Of a stretch of 64,000 nt of DNA, positions 34,359 to 45,598 are shown one piece after another. The stretch is taken from positions 186,001 to 250,000 of the forward strand of contig JABMLP010000007.1 in the NCBI GenBank assembly GCA_013176395.1. Reading direction: 5' to 3'. How positions within the stretch are numbered: the stretch's first letter is position 1; every line of letters begins with the position of its first letter. Under the pieces are notes generated by a model. That model saw only the letters and a list, made by a program, of their open reading frames with translations. It had not been told where the DNA came from and searched no databases. Source of the stretch: Venturia oleaginea (Eukaryota; Ascomycota; Dothideomycetes; Venturiales; Venturiaceae). Position numbers and translations under genes: made by a program.

Positions 34359-34845
34359 GTGTGGGAAGTGTGGGAAGAGCCAAGAAGTGTGGGAATGCAC
34401 CTTGGCACCCAGAACCAGAAGGGTATATAGGGAGGACGTTGGACGGACTTTCCTTTCTCTCTTCGTGGTTATCTCATGTTATGTTTCTCACATAGGAGCT
34501 TCTTCAACCTACTACAGTAACGACCTTTTACTTAGACACAATCAAGCACAAGTCATATGCACACGAAGCAAGCCCACCCCCAACCTTCATACTAACCGAC
34601 AAGCGTTCAGGATTGATCTGAGGATCAAATCGGTCAGACGACAATTGAATTGGGAGATACATCGGACGGCTAGGATCTAGTGAGCCTCCAAAGAACCTGA
34701 GCAAGAGAAGGTACTTAAAAGTAAGTACTTCCAGACTGATATTGCCCTTACCCCAAACCCGCGGACCAGAACAAGAGAACACGGGTGTCAAGAAGGTCTT
34801 GACATAATCAACTGTGTTGAGAAACGAGTTCCCCGTAACAACGTG

Positions 34846-35800
34846 CTTACCAAGAAGACTCCCGTACCCGTAACCGAGAGTCCAAACTTAACTTTAACTT
34901 ATAATCGATTCAGTCCTAGCTCCTCCATAATACCTGCCAAAATCATTGGTCTTCTAAGTCTTCTATAGAGAACGCCCCCTATCCAAGAGAGACTTAAAAT
35001 ACTTCTTTATCAATAGCTCGACTGTTTTACGACAGTTTATATACCCATCACCGAGCTCTTGGTGATAGAACCAACTTTATATAAAGCCCAGCAAGTGACA
35101 AGTCTAAACAAGTCTAAACAAGGATAGAAATGCCGACTCCTCCGCTCCCTTCCTCACGAAAAGAAGACAATAAATACGCTCCCCTCCCCAAACATCGATC
35201 ATTCACCAACAATACCAAAGCAACATATTCCAGGACAGGGCCCGTCCTGCAGAATCTCCACGCTATCAACTCCTTAACACATAACCAGCCAACCAACCAA
35301 TCCCAAGCATCCAAAAGAATGCTTCCCCGGCTGGTATCAGACAGAAAACGATGCAAGTGAGGCAAGTACTGCATACCAAACCATAATCGCCACTTCTGAT
35401 GTTGATGGTAAACCTCACCACCTTTCTCATCACCACTCGTTCAACAAGGTCTCCCTCTCCCTCGCTGAAGGATACCCGCAATATACCTACGAAATATCTC
35501 CCACCTCCACTATCAAGGATATAATCGCAGCACCACCTCAGCCAGATCAGACATTATCGCGCACCATCTATTACCCTTTGTATCAATCCTCCAGATATCC
35601 ATATTTCACGGGCCTGCACTGACGCGCAAATCGAGTGAAGAAAATCAAAGTAGAAATTGCCGGATAAACCCGCAATTGGTCTATGAGTTAGCACCCCACC
35701 AAACACCATCTCACAATCAATGTAAATCTCCTCGGCCAGAAAAATATTGTATTATGAATCCAATCGCAACGCATGATTCTTTCAACTTCCCACAGAGTGT
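34846..35800. other. intergenic, one weak small frame
   Basis: A 76-codon frame at 35130-35360 (plus, MPTPPLPSSRKEDNKY...) ends near a GTGAGG donor-like site. I could not link it to a convincing second exon and do not call it a gene. The rest is the 3' flank of the F-box gene. Confidence 0.35.
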
Positions 35801-37680
35801 CTAGTCATCAGGATACTCGTTCTTGATGTTACTAACAAACCTTTTCACCGGCCCGTCCCACCTCCGAAAATACCTGCCCGCAAGTTGTTTCAGAGCCTCA
35901 CTCGGCTCATCATCTACAGGGGTGATATTCTCCTGAGCCACGTATCGAGTACTTTTTTCGTTGACCCTGTGTCTCGTTAGCGATAACCTATTCAACACAG
36001 GAACGAAGCAATGAAAGGAAGTGGAAGGGAAACTCACAAAACATGATAAAAGCTCTGCTCCCTTCCCCCGCTCAATCGATCCACCCCCATACTCTGAATC
36101 CACGCGTCAGATGCCCCACAAAGTTTATCCCATCCGATAACAACACCTTCATAGCCATACCTTTTATGTCTGAATACCTGCCCGATTTTATATTCGACAT
36201 TTCCTGCCCGTCTGTGTTCATCATACTCACTGCTCCTGGTTTTCACCTTTGCTTGGCCCCAATCTTTCTCCCTCAGCAATCCAATTATCCTCAGCGTTTC
36301 GAATTTTTCAGGGTATCGACTGAACATCGACGCGATATGCTTTTCCACTAAATCGGCATCCCAAGGACAATGTTGTTGAACATACTCGAGAAGGAAGGGG
36401 AGGTAATGCCTGCGCCTACTCATGCCATTTGAGTGATGCGTTTGCATCAACATCGTAGCCCACAAGCTTGCATAGAATGCCTTGTCAAAATCTGGTTTCT
36501 GCTGACACCACAGAGGAGTGCGAGGATCGTCGGAGATGGGTAGTGGGATGTTGCCGTGCATCTGGAGCGTCTGAACAGAGTGCATCATGTTTCTCGAAGA
36601 ACGAATGATGATTTCTGTGTCCGTTGCCTTGCTCAGGAAATCTTCTGGGTAAGCGGCAGCGCCCATTGAGCGAAGTTGTGCTTGCAAATAATGTTGTGGG
36701 ACCTCGATTGGATCGCGGAAGGCATCGATGTACATGTTTTCTGAGGGTTTGGCAGTGGGTCGGCCGTCAAGATCTCGGCCCTCTGGTGAGGATACGATGC
36801 CGTAGACGTGCATTGGGAAGGAGCAGGGGTGTGCTGAGAGACCAATTCGTCTGGCGACGAAGCAGAAGATTGAGACAGCGATCAATGGAAGCGAATGGTG
36901 CTCGGGATCGCGGAGAGCTATACCTAGAAAATTATTTGGCAGGTTATGGTATTCCTCATCAGAAGCTCCATTGTGACCATGGGTCCGTAAGAACGTAGCT
37001 ACTGTTATTGCCTTTGCTCGAGTGGAGAGCGAGTCGAGCTCTGGATGCTCAGCTCGAAGCTCGAAGGCGATATTGTCGAGCATTGAGATAACAGAGTTGA
37101 TATCATGCTCGTCGTCACTGACGAACAGATCAAAGGCGGCAAGGTTTCTCTCGAGCTGCTCCGAGCTTGTGCCGCCTCTCAACATACATCTCTTCCATTC
37201 CTCAATCGCGAATCCACGATGCAGCTTCTCAAGCACAGCTGTGGCCCAATAGCGTCTAGCCAAATGATCTTCTCTTTCTTCAGGCGCCGCACAATGGCGC
37301 AACAGAGCCTCCTTCACGTCGTATGTATACTCGGTAAAGTCTTCAGAAATGGACAGCATACGCTCCATAGTGGCTATCTTGTCTGTTTGTGTGTTGACCA
37401 GCGTATCCATACCCTGATCCACGCGGCGTTCTAAATTCATCCTGTCCCTGAACTTGTCCTTCCAGTTTATGTCATTCAGCGGGGAACTGAAATTCGCAGG
37501 CAGTCCATGTGAGGGATCCCAGTATCGGAACTGGGAGCGACAATGGGAGCGCCATAGTAAGGGTGTGTTCGCGATTTGGTATAGCCTTTTCGAAGTCTTG
37601 GAGGTAGTGATGAGCGATTTCGGCGGGAGGTGGGAGAGGATAGCCTCAATGATTTCGTTGGGGAGCTCCTCGAACAGCAT
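35801..37680 (-). CDS. FBXO21: FBXO21-like F-box protein (F-box, SirB1-like and YccV-like domains)
   Basis: Two exons (37680-36038 and 35966-35801, 71-bp intron) give 602 residues, close to animal FBXO21. The first ~45 residues are an F-box (LFEELPNEIIEAILSHLPP...). The middle (about 180-380) resembles the SirB1/transglutaminase-like domain (NLPNNFLGIALRDPEHHSLPLIAVSIFC). The C-terminus (about 490-600) is a YccV/hemimethylated-DNA-binding-type domain (YKIGQVFRHKRYGYEGVVIGWD) continued by the second exon (YVAQENITP). F-box proteins recruit substrates to SCF ubiquitin ligases through Skp1; the substrate is unknown. It is divergently paired with the Sec14-like gene, 369 bp between starts. Confidence 0.85.
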
Positions 37681-38049
37681 TTTGGCGGTGGAGGTGTTGA
37701 GGTGGTGGGGTGGAGGGGTGGAGAAGGGGATCGTGTTGGTATAAGTGCTTCTATTCACATTTGCCCTATGTGGAGATTCCCGAGATTCCCATCAATGACC
37801 ATGGAGCACGTGATTATGGGAGATGCAATGATGGGCGCCGCGGAGAGCGAGGAACGGTCATGGATTCAGGCTTCTCAGGCAGGCCATAGCCATATCATCT
37901 GCAGGCCATGATGATTGCCCCAAATTATATCCGGCTTCCGCCCGGGGAAATTCGCTGCGAATCTGACTAAACGACGGAAAGACTACAAATGCTGGTCTCC
38001 GAAGCTTGCTCCCTCCATCCTACAATCTTTTCCACTCCATATCCCTATC
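37681..38049. promoter_or_regulatory. shared upstream region of FBXO21-like and Sec14-like genes
   Basis: 369 bp separate the two divergent start codons, so promoter elements are probably shared. No specific binding site can be named. Confidence 0.4.
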
Positions 38050-40077
38050 ATGGATGAACTCACAAAAGTCGACTCTTTTCAGTATCCCAACGGCCATCTT
38101 GGCCATCTCTCTGACAACCAACAAAGCGCCCTCAACCAGTTCAAAGTCTTGTGTGAGAAGGAAGGATATTACACGACAAAAGTCGAAGGCGGAAAACCTG
38201 CCAGCCACGATGATGAGACGTTATTGTGAGTTTGGATGTTTCCTTCAGTCCATATCTGATTTGTCACTTGGCCATATCAGATGTTATCAAATCCTGCCTT
38301 GTGACGTCGACATGACTGATGAATCACTAGGCGGTATCTTCGAGCGCGAAAGTTTGTCCCAAACGAGGCGTTGACGCAATTCAAAGCCACAGAAGATTGG
38401 CGGAAGGAAAATCACCTTGAAGAACTGTATGATACCATCGATGTCACTGAATATGACGAGACTCGCCGGCTTGTGCGTATGAAAATCAAGAATACACAAA
38501 CCGAGCTGACTAATCTTCTCAACAGTATCCTCAATGGACAGGACGACGAGATAGACGGGGCATACCCGTAAGAATCAGTCACGGGAATGGTGAATTAGCA
38601 CCTCTAACCTTACCTTAGGTATACGTCTTTGAGGTCGCGCCTCTCAACTCAAAGGCATTGAATGCATATGAAAAGTCCCTTGCAAAGAAACAAACTGTCG
38701 CCCATAATGAGTCCAAGGTTTCTTCCAAAATGCTGCGGCTCTTTGCTCTCTACGAAAACCTCACCCGCTTCGTCCTTCCATTATGCACCGCTATCAAGGA
38801 TCGACCTCATCCAGAGACTCCGATCTCACAGTCGAATAACATTGTTGATATCTCCAATGTCGGCTTGAAGCAATTCTGGAATTTGAAATCTCACATGCAA
38901 GACGCAAGTCAGCTAGCCACTGCTTACTATCCAGAAACCCTGGATCGCATTTTCATTATCGGTGCACCTTCGTTCTTCCCAACTGTCTGGAGTTGGGTCA
39001 AGCGCTGGTTCGATCCCATCACTGTGTCCAAGATATTTATTCTCTCATCTGCCGACATGAAATCGACGCTGGAAAAGTACATCGCTATTGAGAATATCCC
39101 CAAGAAATACGGTGGCACTCTGGAGTACGAATTCGGCATGCTACCGATGCTGGAGAAAGAAATCGAATCGAGCTTGAATTGGACAGATCCAACGGCCGAC
39201 ATGCAGAGCGGCAATAAATCCTACCCAACAGGTCCGATCAAATGGCGAGCAAGTAGTGCGACAACAATGGAAGCAGTCGCGGTCGGTTCGGAGAATGGCA
39301 AGAAACGGGAAAGGGCCATTGCTACCGTCGAAGCATCGCTCGATGACGTGCACGGCATCTCTCGTGTCAACACCCAAATCGACTGGAGTCTCGAAAAAGT
39401 CAAATCAACCAGTGGCAGAGCGACTCAGCCAATGGACGACGGCGACCCCAACTTTGGCAGCGAATTAAGAGATCCAAGTCTTGACGAATCTGATAACGTT
39501 GCCGGTGCTGTGCAAGCTAACAATACAACAACACTACCTGCGAGACCGCTTGACACCGGTAATAACGACCTTGCACCATCCGACACCCAGCCGAGAACCG
39601 GTACTTCCGATACCCGTCTGCAGCAGCAAGATGTGAGTTTACCATCGCAGTAACATTCACATCTTGCCTCGTCCTTGGCTGACACGGGCGTCAAAGTCGA
39701 CACACGCATCAGGAACCCTTGCCTCTGGAACCCCACACACAATCAACTATGGTCAGCACGATAGAGCATCAACAATCGAAACCTCAACTGTCGGACAGGC
39801 GCCCAAAGATGTCTCCGCCAATCTCCCCGGCTCGTCTGCCCCACAGGCACCCGGATATCTTACTCAGGCCCAAAATATGGCAGCGCAGGTGGTGGCGAGT
39901 GTTGTGGGAGTGGTGGGGCTCGCTGGGGGAGAAAAAGAGGGGCCGGTCGAGAAAGAGGGAGGAGAGAAGACGCAGGTGAAGGATGAGAGGGTCGATGGCG
40001 TAAAGGATGAGGTTGTGGAGGATTTTTTGAGGGCAAAGGTGCCTAGTACTGAGCCCGCTGTCCAGGGAAAAGTTTAG
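38050..40077 (+). CDS. Sec14-like CRAL-TRIO lipid-binding protein with long C-terminal tail
   Basis: Five exons (38050-38225, 38331-38472, 38526-38567, 38619-39632, 39697-40077) give 584 residues in one continuous frame. A CRAL-TRIO N-terminal helix bundle (LRYLRARKF, EATEDWRKE-type) is followed by the Sec14 lobe: YPQWTGRRDRRGIPVYV near residue 107, YYPETLDRIFIIGAP at 223-237 and IPKKYGGTLEY at 280-290. Sec14 proteins exchange phosphatidylinositol and other lipids between membranes and stimulate PI kinases. The last ~250 residues are low-complexity and Thr/Ser/Gly-rich, ending in an acidic, Lys/Glu-rich stretch, unlike compact yeast Sec14 (about 300 residues). The last acceptor (AAG) is the weakest boundary; the alternative CAG at 39711-39713 breaks the frame. 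Confidence 0.85.
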
Positions 40078-40599
40078 GTGGTCTCGTTGCTCGAGATACT
40101 TGGATGTTCATGATGAGCTTGGATATCGAGCATTGATTTGGCTCTGTTCATTACATATTTCCGGGTTACACAGTGTCTTCTTCTCCCCATTTTAGACTAA
40201 TGAGAATTGTCTTTCCGTATTCGGACTTGTATGTCCTGCGTCACATCATATCTTTGGCCCTGTGACATTCCGGAAGCTTGCGCCTCTCAGTCCGCCTACC
40301 CCGGCTCTCCTTCATTTCCATAGTCTCCACACTCGCTTTAGGACAGGACAAGTCGGGGCGTTGTTTAAACCCTGCCTGCCGCCTGACGAATCTGGAACTG
40401 TACAAAACATAGCTTAACGCCATCTCAACCATGGGCTCGTTTTTCACCCAAGTCAGCGTGGAAGTCTCACGCTCGGTATGTAATTTTTCACAGCAGATTG
40501 AGAGAAGAATTCAAGGGAAAGTTCTAGCAGGTCATCCGGACTCGTTGTAGCAAAATCGCCAGGTCCTAGGGCTGACGATCTCAAACGCAGTGATCACTA
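40078..40599. other. intergenic, nothing recognised
   Basis: 3' flank of the Sec14-like gene, with no gene or clear repeat. Confidence 0.4.
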
Positions 40600-41310
40600 T
40601 GATGCGTGAAGCAATCTCGAGTGTATTTCAAATGATTGAGTCGGAACTGTTCGTCGCGAGCACAAAGTCGAAACGGGCAGAATACAGCATTTTCCTAGAC
40701 CCACACATGAGTAGAAGACCTTGTGCCACCACGTACTCTTGGACAATCCATACTCTTTCCCAGTATGGTCTGGCCAGTAGGGCTAATATAGCCGCGCCGA
40801 CAGTTTCGTTGCAGTACCCCGAAGTGAAGAAATTGATGGCAGATCGCTATTTCCTGCTACTACACCAAGCCAACCTACAATCTGTTAAGATGGTGTACAG
40901 CCGATAGCGTGCATTGGGGAGATACTGAGGCGCTGATAGATTTGCTTGAACAAACCAACTTGGTGGGTCTTTTCTAAAACATTTGCCTGGCCGATGCAAA
41001 GCGCATCGATCCAAAACAGTCGGGCGTCCATTTTTTTATCGGGCCGCTCAAGAGTGTGGACCAAGAAGTTCAACAGATTCTGTCAAATGGTAACTGTGCG
41101 CCCGTTTATGAAGATTGACGTGGTGCTATCTTCTGTTCCCCATTCGTAAGATGGAGCGATATATGGCGGGCATGCATGGACATCGTATCGAACCAATATG
41201 CCGTGGATAGTTCCATTGTCAGAACGAAAGAAGGGGACGAAGCGGCTGGACTGGATGTTGCGATCAAGCGGGAGCTCATCATATGAACTGCTTCATGTCC
41301 TTGAACTGAG
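40600..41310 (-). pseudogene. decayed HET-domain (heterokaryon incompatibility) gene
   Basis: Read on the minus strand in pieces. The segment near 41150 gives PPYIAPSYEWG (HET block 1) and then a TGA at 41083-41085 that replaces a likely CGA. The frame then reads RLFWIDALCIGQANVLEK with HQVGLFKQIYQ near 41000 (block 2). After a frameshift comes VGWLGVVAGNSDLPS near 40860, and then LLARPYWERVWIVQEYVVAQ near 40770 with CGS (block 3), ending at TGA 40628-40630. All three HET blocks are present in order, so identification is firm despite the breaks. Intact HET proteins trigger cell death after fusion of incompatible hyphae. No partner gene is next to it. This copy cannot be translated as one protein. 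Confidence 0.75.
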
Positions 41311-42074
41311 ACCGACGGAAGTGAGTCGTGTCCTCCTACAATCATCTGAAGCTATCTGGGCGGATGTAATGAAGCTGAGGCAGCAGCGCATAAGGAATGT
41401 GAGCCTTATTCTCAATGCTTTCGACGTCTTCGGTCTTCGATGAAGTGATTGTGGCTGAGCCTAATTATTGTCAGAATTTGTGTAAGCGGTAGGAGAGCAC
41501 AGTGAGACACTTGGCAAGCAGTGAGGGATGGGTGGTTCAATCCTCAAAGGGAACACTGATGAAATGATTGGAAAACATGCAAGGTGGATAAAATAAGGTT
41601 GAGTGGAATGACGGATGGAGATCGCTGTGAGATGCCTATTATTTCGAGAAACTTGCTGAGTCATCTCACCGCTAACTATTTTGGACAGATTGCAAACACA
41701 ATATCAATCAGCCTAGCACAGCTTGATTAGATGGGAAAAGAGCCATATCAACATTGGAACGCAAAGGACTTTAACTCAGATCAAAGATATAGTAGCTTTT
41801 TCAATCTTCAGCTCAACTTCAGAAATCACCATTTCATCTTTAAACTTAAGCTTTACAAAGTTGAGATCAATATTGATGATTCTCTGGCGAATTGAGCTCA
41901 CAGAATTGCCAGAAAATTATCGATATCGATGTTAAATTGAAGACGATAAACTCGATTGCTCAAAACATAAAACGCCATGCTATAGTATCAGCAGCTAGAA
42001 ACTCCAGAGCCATCCGTACAACCTCATCTAAACCTCTCAATATAAATAGCCGGCAACTCATGCACCTATCTCGA
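41311..42074. other. intergenic between HET remnant and VPS4
   Basis: No gene seen. It holds an inverted pair of a dispersed AT-rich motif at 41856-41893 and 41903-41940. Confidence 0.4.
41856..41940. repeat. inverted pair of a dispersed ~38-bp motif
   Basis: 41856-41893 (reverse) and 41903-41940 (forward) are imperfect inverted copies of a motif reading AATTGCCAGAAAATTATCG followed by ATATYGAT. Related copies occur at 43854-43894 and 58147-58178. Confidence 0.6.
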
Positions 42075-43490
42075 TTATGAACCCTCTGAACCGAACTCCT
42101 TCGTCCATTCCGAGTTGCGATCCAAGTCTTCTTTGCTGACGGTCGGTCTCGCGCCCTTGATTGCCTTCTCGAAGTCCTTCAGCAGCAACGGTGGTTCCAG
42201 AAGCTCATCAGACTCAACTTGCGTCCAGTCCATCTCCATAGCCCCAGGGTCGCCAGGTGAGCACGGCGTTAGCATTTGCTTTCCTTCAGATGTGACCTAT
42301 ACCCAGTTAATAACTCGCCACAATGGCAACAAAGCAGAAGATGAACATACCTTCTTGTAATGCGTAGCTGTTTGAATCTTCCTCACAGGCTGCATCAGCG
42401 CATCCTGCACAGCAATGCTGATATCACTGCCCGAGTAGCCCTCACTAGCTGTAGCCAATTTCTTGAGATCACCAGGCTTTAGCTCACAGGGCGTACTGCC
42501 AATTGCAAGCTCAAACATTCGCATCCGTGCTGCCGTGTCCGGTAAACTGATATGTACTCGTCGCTGGAAACGTCGTCGGATAGCTCCATCGAGTTGCCAT
42601 GGGATATTCGTAGCGCCTAGGATGAGAACGCCTTTCGAGTCCTTGCCTACACCGTCCATTTGTACAAGCAATTCGGTTTTGATACGACGTGAAGCTTCCG
42701 ATTCTCCTTCTCCTCGGGGACCGCAAAGGGCGTCGATTTCGTCGATGAAGATGATTGACGGCCTGTTCTCGCGCGCCATATTGAACAGCTGCTTCACCAA
42801 TCTACCCTTCTGTTAGCCCTGCACACAACTTCTAGGATCTCGCAAACAAACATACCTCTCACTCTCTCCCATCCATTTACTGACCAAATCCGACGAACTG
42901 ACACTGAAAAACGTACTGTTCGCCTCCGTAGCCACAGCTTTCGCAAGATAACTTTTTCCCGTTCCCGGTGGCCCATACAACAGAATACCCTTCCAAGGCT
43001 GTCTCTTGCCCTGAAACAGATGCGGAAACTTGATCGGCAAAATAACAGCCTCCTTCAACGCCTCCTTAGCCTGCTCCAACCCAGCAACATCCTCCCACTT
43101 GATATTAGGCTTATCGCTCAGAATAGCCCCCTGAAGTGCCCCCCTCAATTTTTTACTATCCGCATCTTCTCCCTCCGGTCCATCGCCCGGCTGCTTTCCC
43201 CCGCCCCCAGATACCTTGCCATTACTCCCAATAGCAGCGGGTTTCTTCTTATCCTCCGCCGCCTTCAAGTGTTCCTTCAGTTTCTCAGCCCGCTCAATAT
43301 ATTCCGCAACTTTCTTCTTGAGGATTACTTTGTTCGGCTCCGACTTTTCCCATTTTATGGCGAGCATGAAGAGGTCGAGGGCGGCCATGTATTGTTTGTA
43401 CGCTTCGTCGTAATTGCCTGCTGTATCGTATTCGATCGCTTGCTTGACGACGCCGATGGCGCGGCCAACCCAGTCGATTTGGCCACTCAT
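42075..43490 (-). CDS. VPS4: Vps4 AAA-ATPase (ESCRT-III disassembly)
   Basis: Three exons (43490-42856, 42801-42351, 42296-42075; two 54-bp introns) give 435 residues, against 437 in yeast Vps4. Residues 1-75 are a MIT domain that docks ESCRT-III tails. A Lys/Gly-rich linker follows, then the AAA domain with Walker A GPPGTGKS at 173-180, Walker B IIFIDEID with Asp232-Glu233, and the arginine-finger region [12 protein letters not shown]. The C-terminal part with [19 protein letters not shown] and the final helix is intact. Vps4 hexamers pull apart ESCRT-III polymers at endosomes and other membranes, driving multivesicular body sorting. It is divergently paired with prefoldin 6. Confidence 0.97.
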
Positions 43491-44014
43491 CGTGAGGTTT
43501 AGGGTGGTGAATCGAGGTTTGAATCGTTTGACGAGGTCTTGGGAGGGGACGGTAGAGGTTGTATGTATGTGGAGCTTTTCGACCTGTCGAATAAGGATTG
43601 AAGGCTTGATCAGCAGTTGTCAATCGTATTAATCCCACAATGTGAATGTAGAAGAAAGTCTCGAAGGTTCTGTTGTATTTGTTGTTATCGTGTTGGAGAA
43701 GTCATGGTCGAAGCCAGAGCCTAGAAGCACCGGGCAACAAGCATCGTCAATCGTCATCCCAAAAAGAGAGCTACTACGAGAAGTGACTTGTTTCAATACA
43801 ACATCCTCAAATCAAGATTAATATCGCAATATTTATGGCAACTATCTCCCTCGGAATTGCCAGAAAATTAGCGATATCGTTCTCGACTTTAAAGACCGAT
43901 TTCCGAACAGGTTACTTCCAAGGAACATGGATTGACACGCTCGCTGCACCCCTCCAAAACCAAAACACCAAATAATTGTCTATACAACTCCCATACCAAT
44001 CCACAAAAATCAAC
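43491..44014. promoter_or_regulatory. divergent upstream region of VPS4 and prefoldin 6
   Basis: 524 bp between divergent starts; one copy of the dispersed motif lies at 43854-43894. No other site can be named. Confidence 0.4.
43854..43894 (+). repeat. copy of dispersed ~38-bp motif
   Basis: GAATTGCCAGAAAATTA at its start matches 41903-41919 exactly; the first 26 bases differ at one position. Confidence 0.6.
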
Positions 44015-44450
44015 ATGTCCGACCCCCAAAAACAACTCCAAGCCCTCTCGGACACCTACACAGAACTCCAAAATGGTACATCCCTCCCCACTCCTGCACT
44101 CCCCCACCTCCTAACAAACCCCAGATCTAACAACCCAAATAACCCGTCGTCGAACCCTCACCTCCCAACTCACCGAATCAACCTCCGTCCTAACAACAAT
44201 AACCCCCCTAAAAGACTCGAACCAAATCTACAAACTCGTCGGTCCAGTCCTGCTAAAGCAAGAAAAACAAGAAGCAACAATTTCCGTCGAAGCACGGGTC
44301 AAATTCATAGAGGGACGGATAACAGAAGTCGAGGGACAGATCACGGAGACGCAGGCGAAGATGGAGAGGATGAAGGGCGAGATTATTCAGGTGCAGAGTA
44401 GGATGGAGCAACCGCAGGGAGGAGGGGGAGGGAAGGGTGTTAAGGCTTGA
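44015..44450 (+). CDS. YKE2: prefoldin subunit 6 (beta-type)
   Basis: Two exons (44015-44075 and 44125-44450, 49-bp intron) give 128 residues, near human PFDN6 (129). The start MSDPQKQLQALSDTYTELQN continues across the intron into DLTTQITRRRTLTSQLTE, the first coiled-coil helix. The conserved beta-hairpin region is IYKLVGPVLLKQE, and the second helix runs from about residue 75 to 115 (VKFIEGRITEVEGQI...). The C-terminus ends in Gly/Lys. Prefoldin is a hexamer that hands unfolded actin and tubulin to the CCT chaperonin. In yeast the subunit is Yke2/Gim1. Confidence 0.95.
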
Positions 44451-45598
44451 GGGATGGTTGGGATGGGAAAAAGTGACCGTTGAGGGTCAACAGTCAAAAG
44501 GGTGTCCAGGCATGGGATCGGTCATGATGATACGGAAGTGCAGTGCTTCCAGCCATGCTTCATGAAGGATTATCTTGGATCCTGTGAACATATCCACCAC
44601 ATGTTGGAGCTGATGAAAGCCGAATCTGCGGCGCTGACTTGGTGTCTGCATTCGGGAATGCATTTTAGAACCTCAACTGGTTCGTAGAGGTAGAAGCATG
44701 TTCAAGAAGAAATGCCAAAAGCACCAAGGTTGACTGAAGGCAAGCCATGCTGACAATCGAGATCAGTGGGAATGACTTAGCAGATGGAGCCTGCTTACTT
44801 GTAACAAAGTCTATACAAATAACATTACTATTAAAGTAAGGAGCCTGCACACAGCTCCTTCAATGGACATTCCCATCATCCATCCACCTTCAATTGTATC
44901 TTTCGGACTGGCGCAACGGAACTCCCCTTTTGCAGTGCAAACAAGGATCTATGTACAAAATGTTTCTCCCCGTCTTTGTCCGCAAAAGCTTCCAGCAATT
45001 TCCTCCAGAGACGGTGTCCAGTTTCAAAGTTCTCCATCAATAAGAAGATCCAACGTCTTGCCTGCAGTCTAGCCCGTTATACTCAAATACGCGCCCAGTG
45101 AGCGAAAAAAGAAACAGACCACCGTACCCCTTTCCTTGTGCAACCCATGTGTACGTCGAGAGAGGGTGGTATAATAAGCCCCAGGCGCCTTGATTGAAAG
45201 CAGTCCCAAATGATGAAGAGAACGCTAGAAACTTATGTGCTATGACGGGTATGATTTTGTGCGCGCAAAAGCAAAAGTGGTAAAGGCTTGATCGTCTCAC
45301 AAAATTCTGATTCGAACCCAATGGACGCAAATTCCAAGATGTCGACCATGGTGGAGTGAAGCGTCGTTTAGATTCAGCAAAATGGTGTGGGGATCAATTG
45401 AAAGCCGTAGTAAAGGCCGAACAATAATTGATGTCGAACCCATGAGATCTTCAAACTCAGCGCGCGACGAGCAGTTGCAGACTGGTTAGCCAACTGCTAC
45501 AAGATCCAACGACTCCGACAATCCGGTAACCGTTTGGTGGAATGAGGTTGTGTCTATTACGACCATTAGGGACATTTCCGCACGCTTTTCAAACAGAC
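44451..45598. other. intergenic, nothing recognised
   Basis: Short frames only. It is the 3' flank of both prefoldin 6 and the metzincin gene, which converge here. Confidence 0.45.

Larger units (their letters stand above)
32521..34845 (+). mobile_element. solo LTR, family A, with ACGTG target duplication, split by an insertion
   Basis: The LTR proper is 32526-34840 (TGTTAC...GTAACA) and is flanked on both sides by ACGTG (32521-32525, 34841-34845). Its two parts, 32526-32753 and 34359-34840, align in reverse orientation to the LTR at 22162-22858. Between them sits a 1.6-kb insertion with its own target duplication. A TATATAG box lies at 34424-34430. The matching 5-bp flanks indicate a genuine insertion followed by LTR-LTR recombination. 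Confidence 0.9.

Noticed and set aside
35130..35360. 76-codon frame followed by a GTGAGG donor-like site
   Set aside because: No acceptor and second exon keep a convincing frame.
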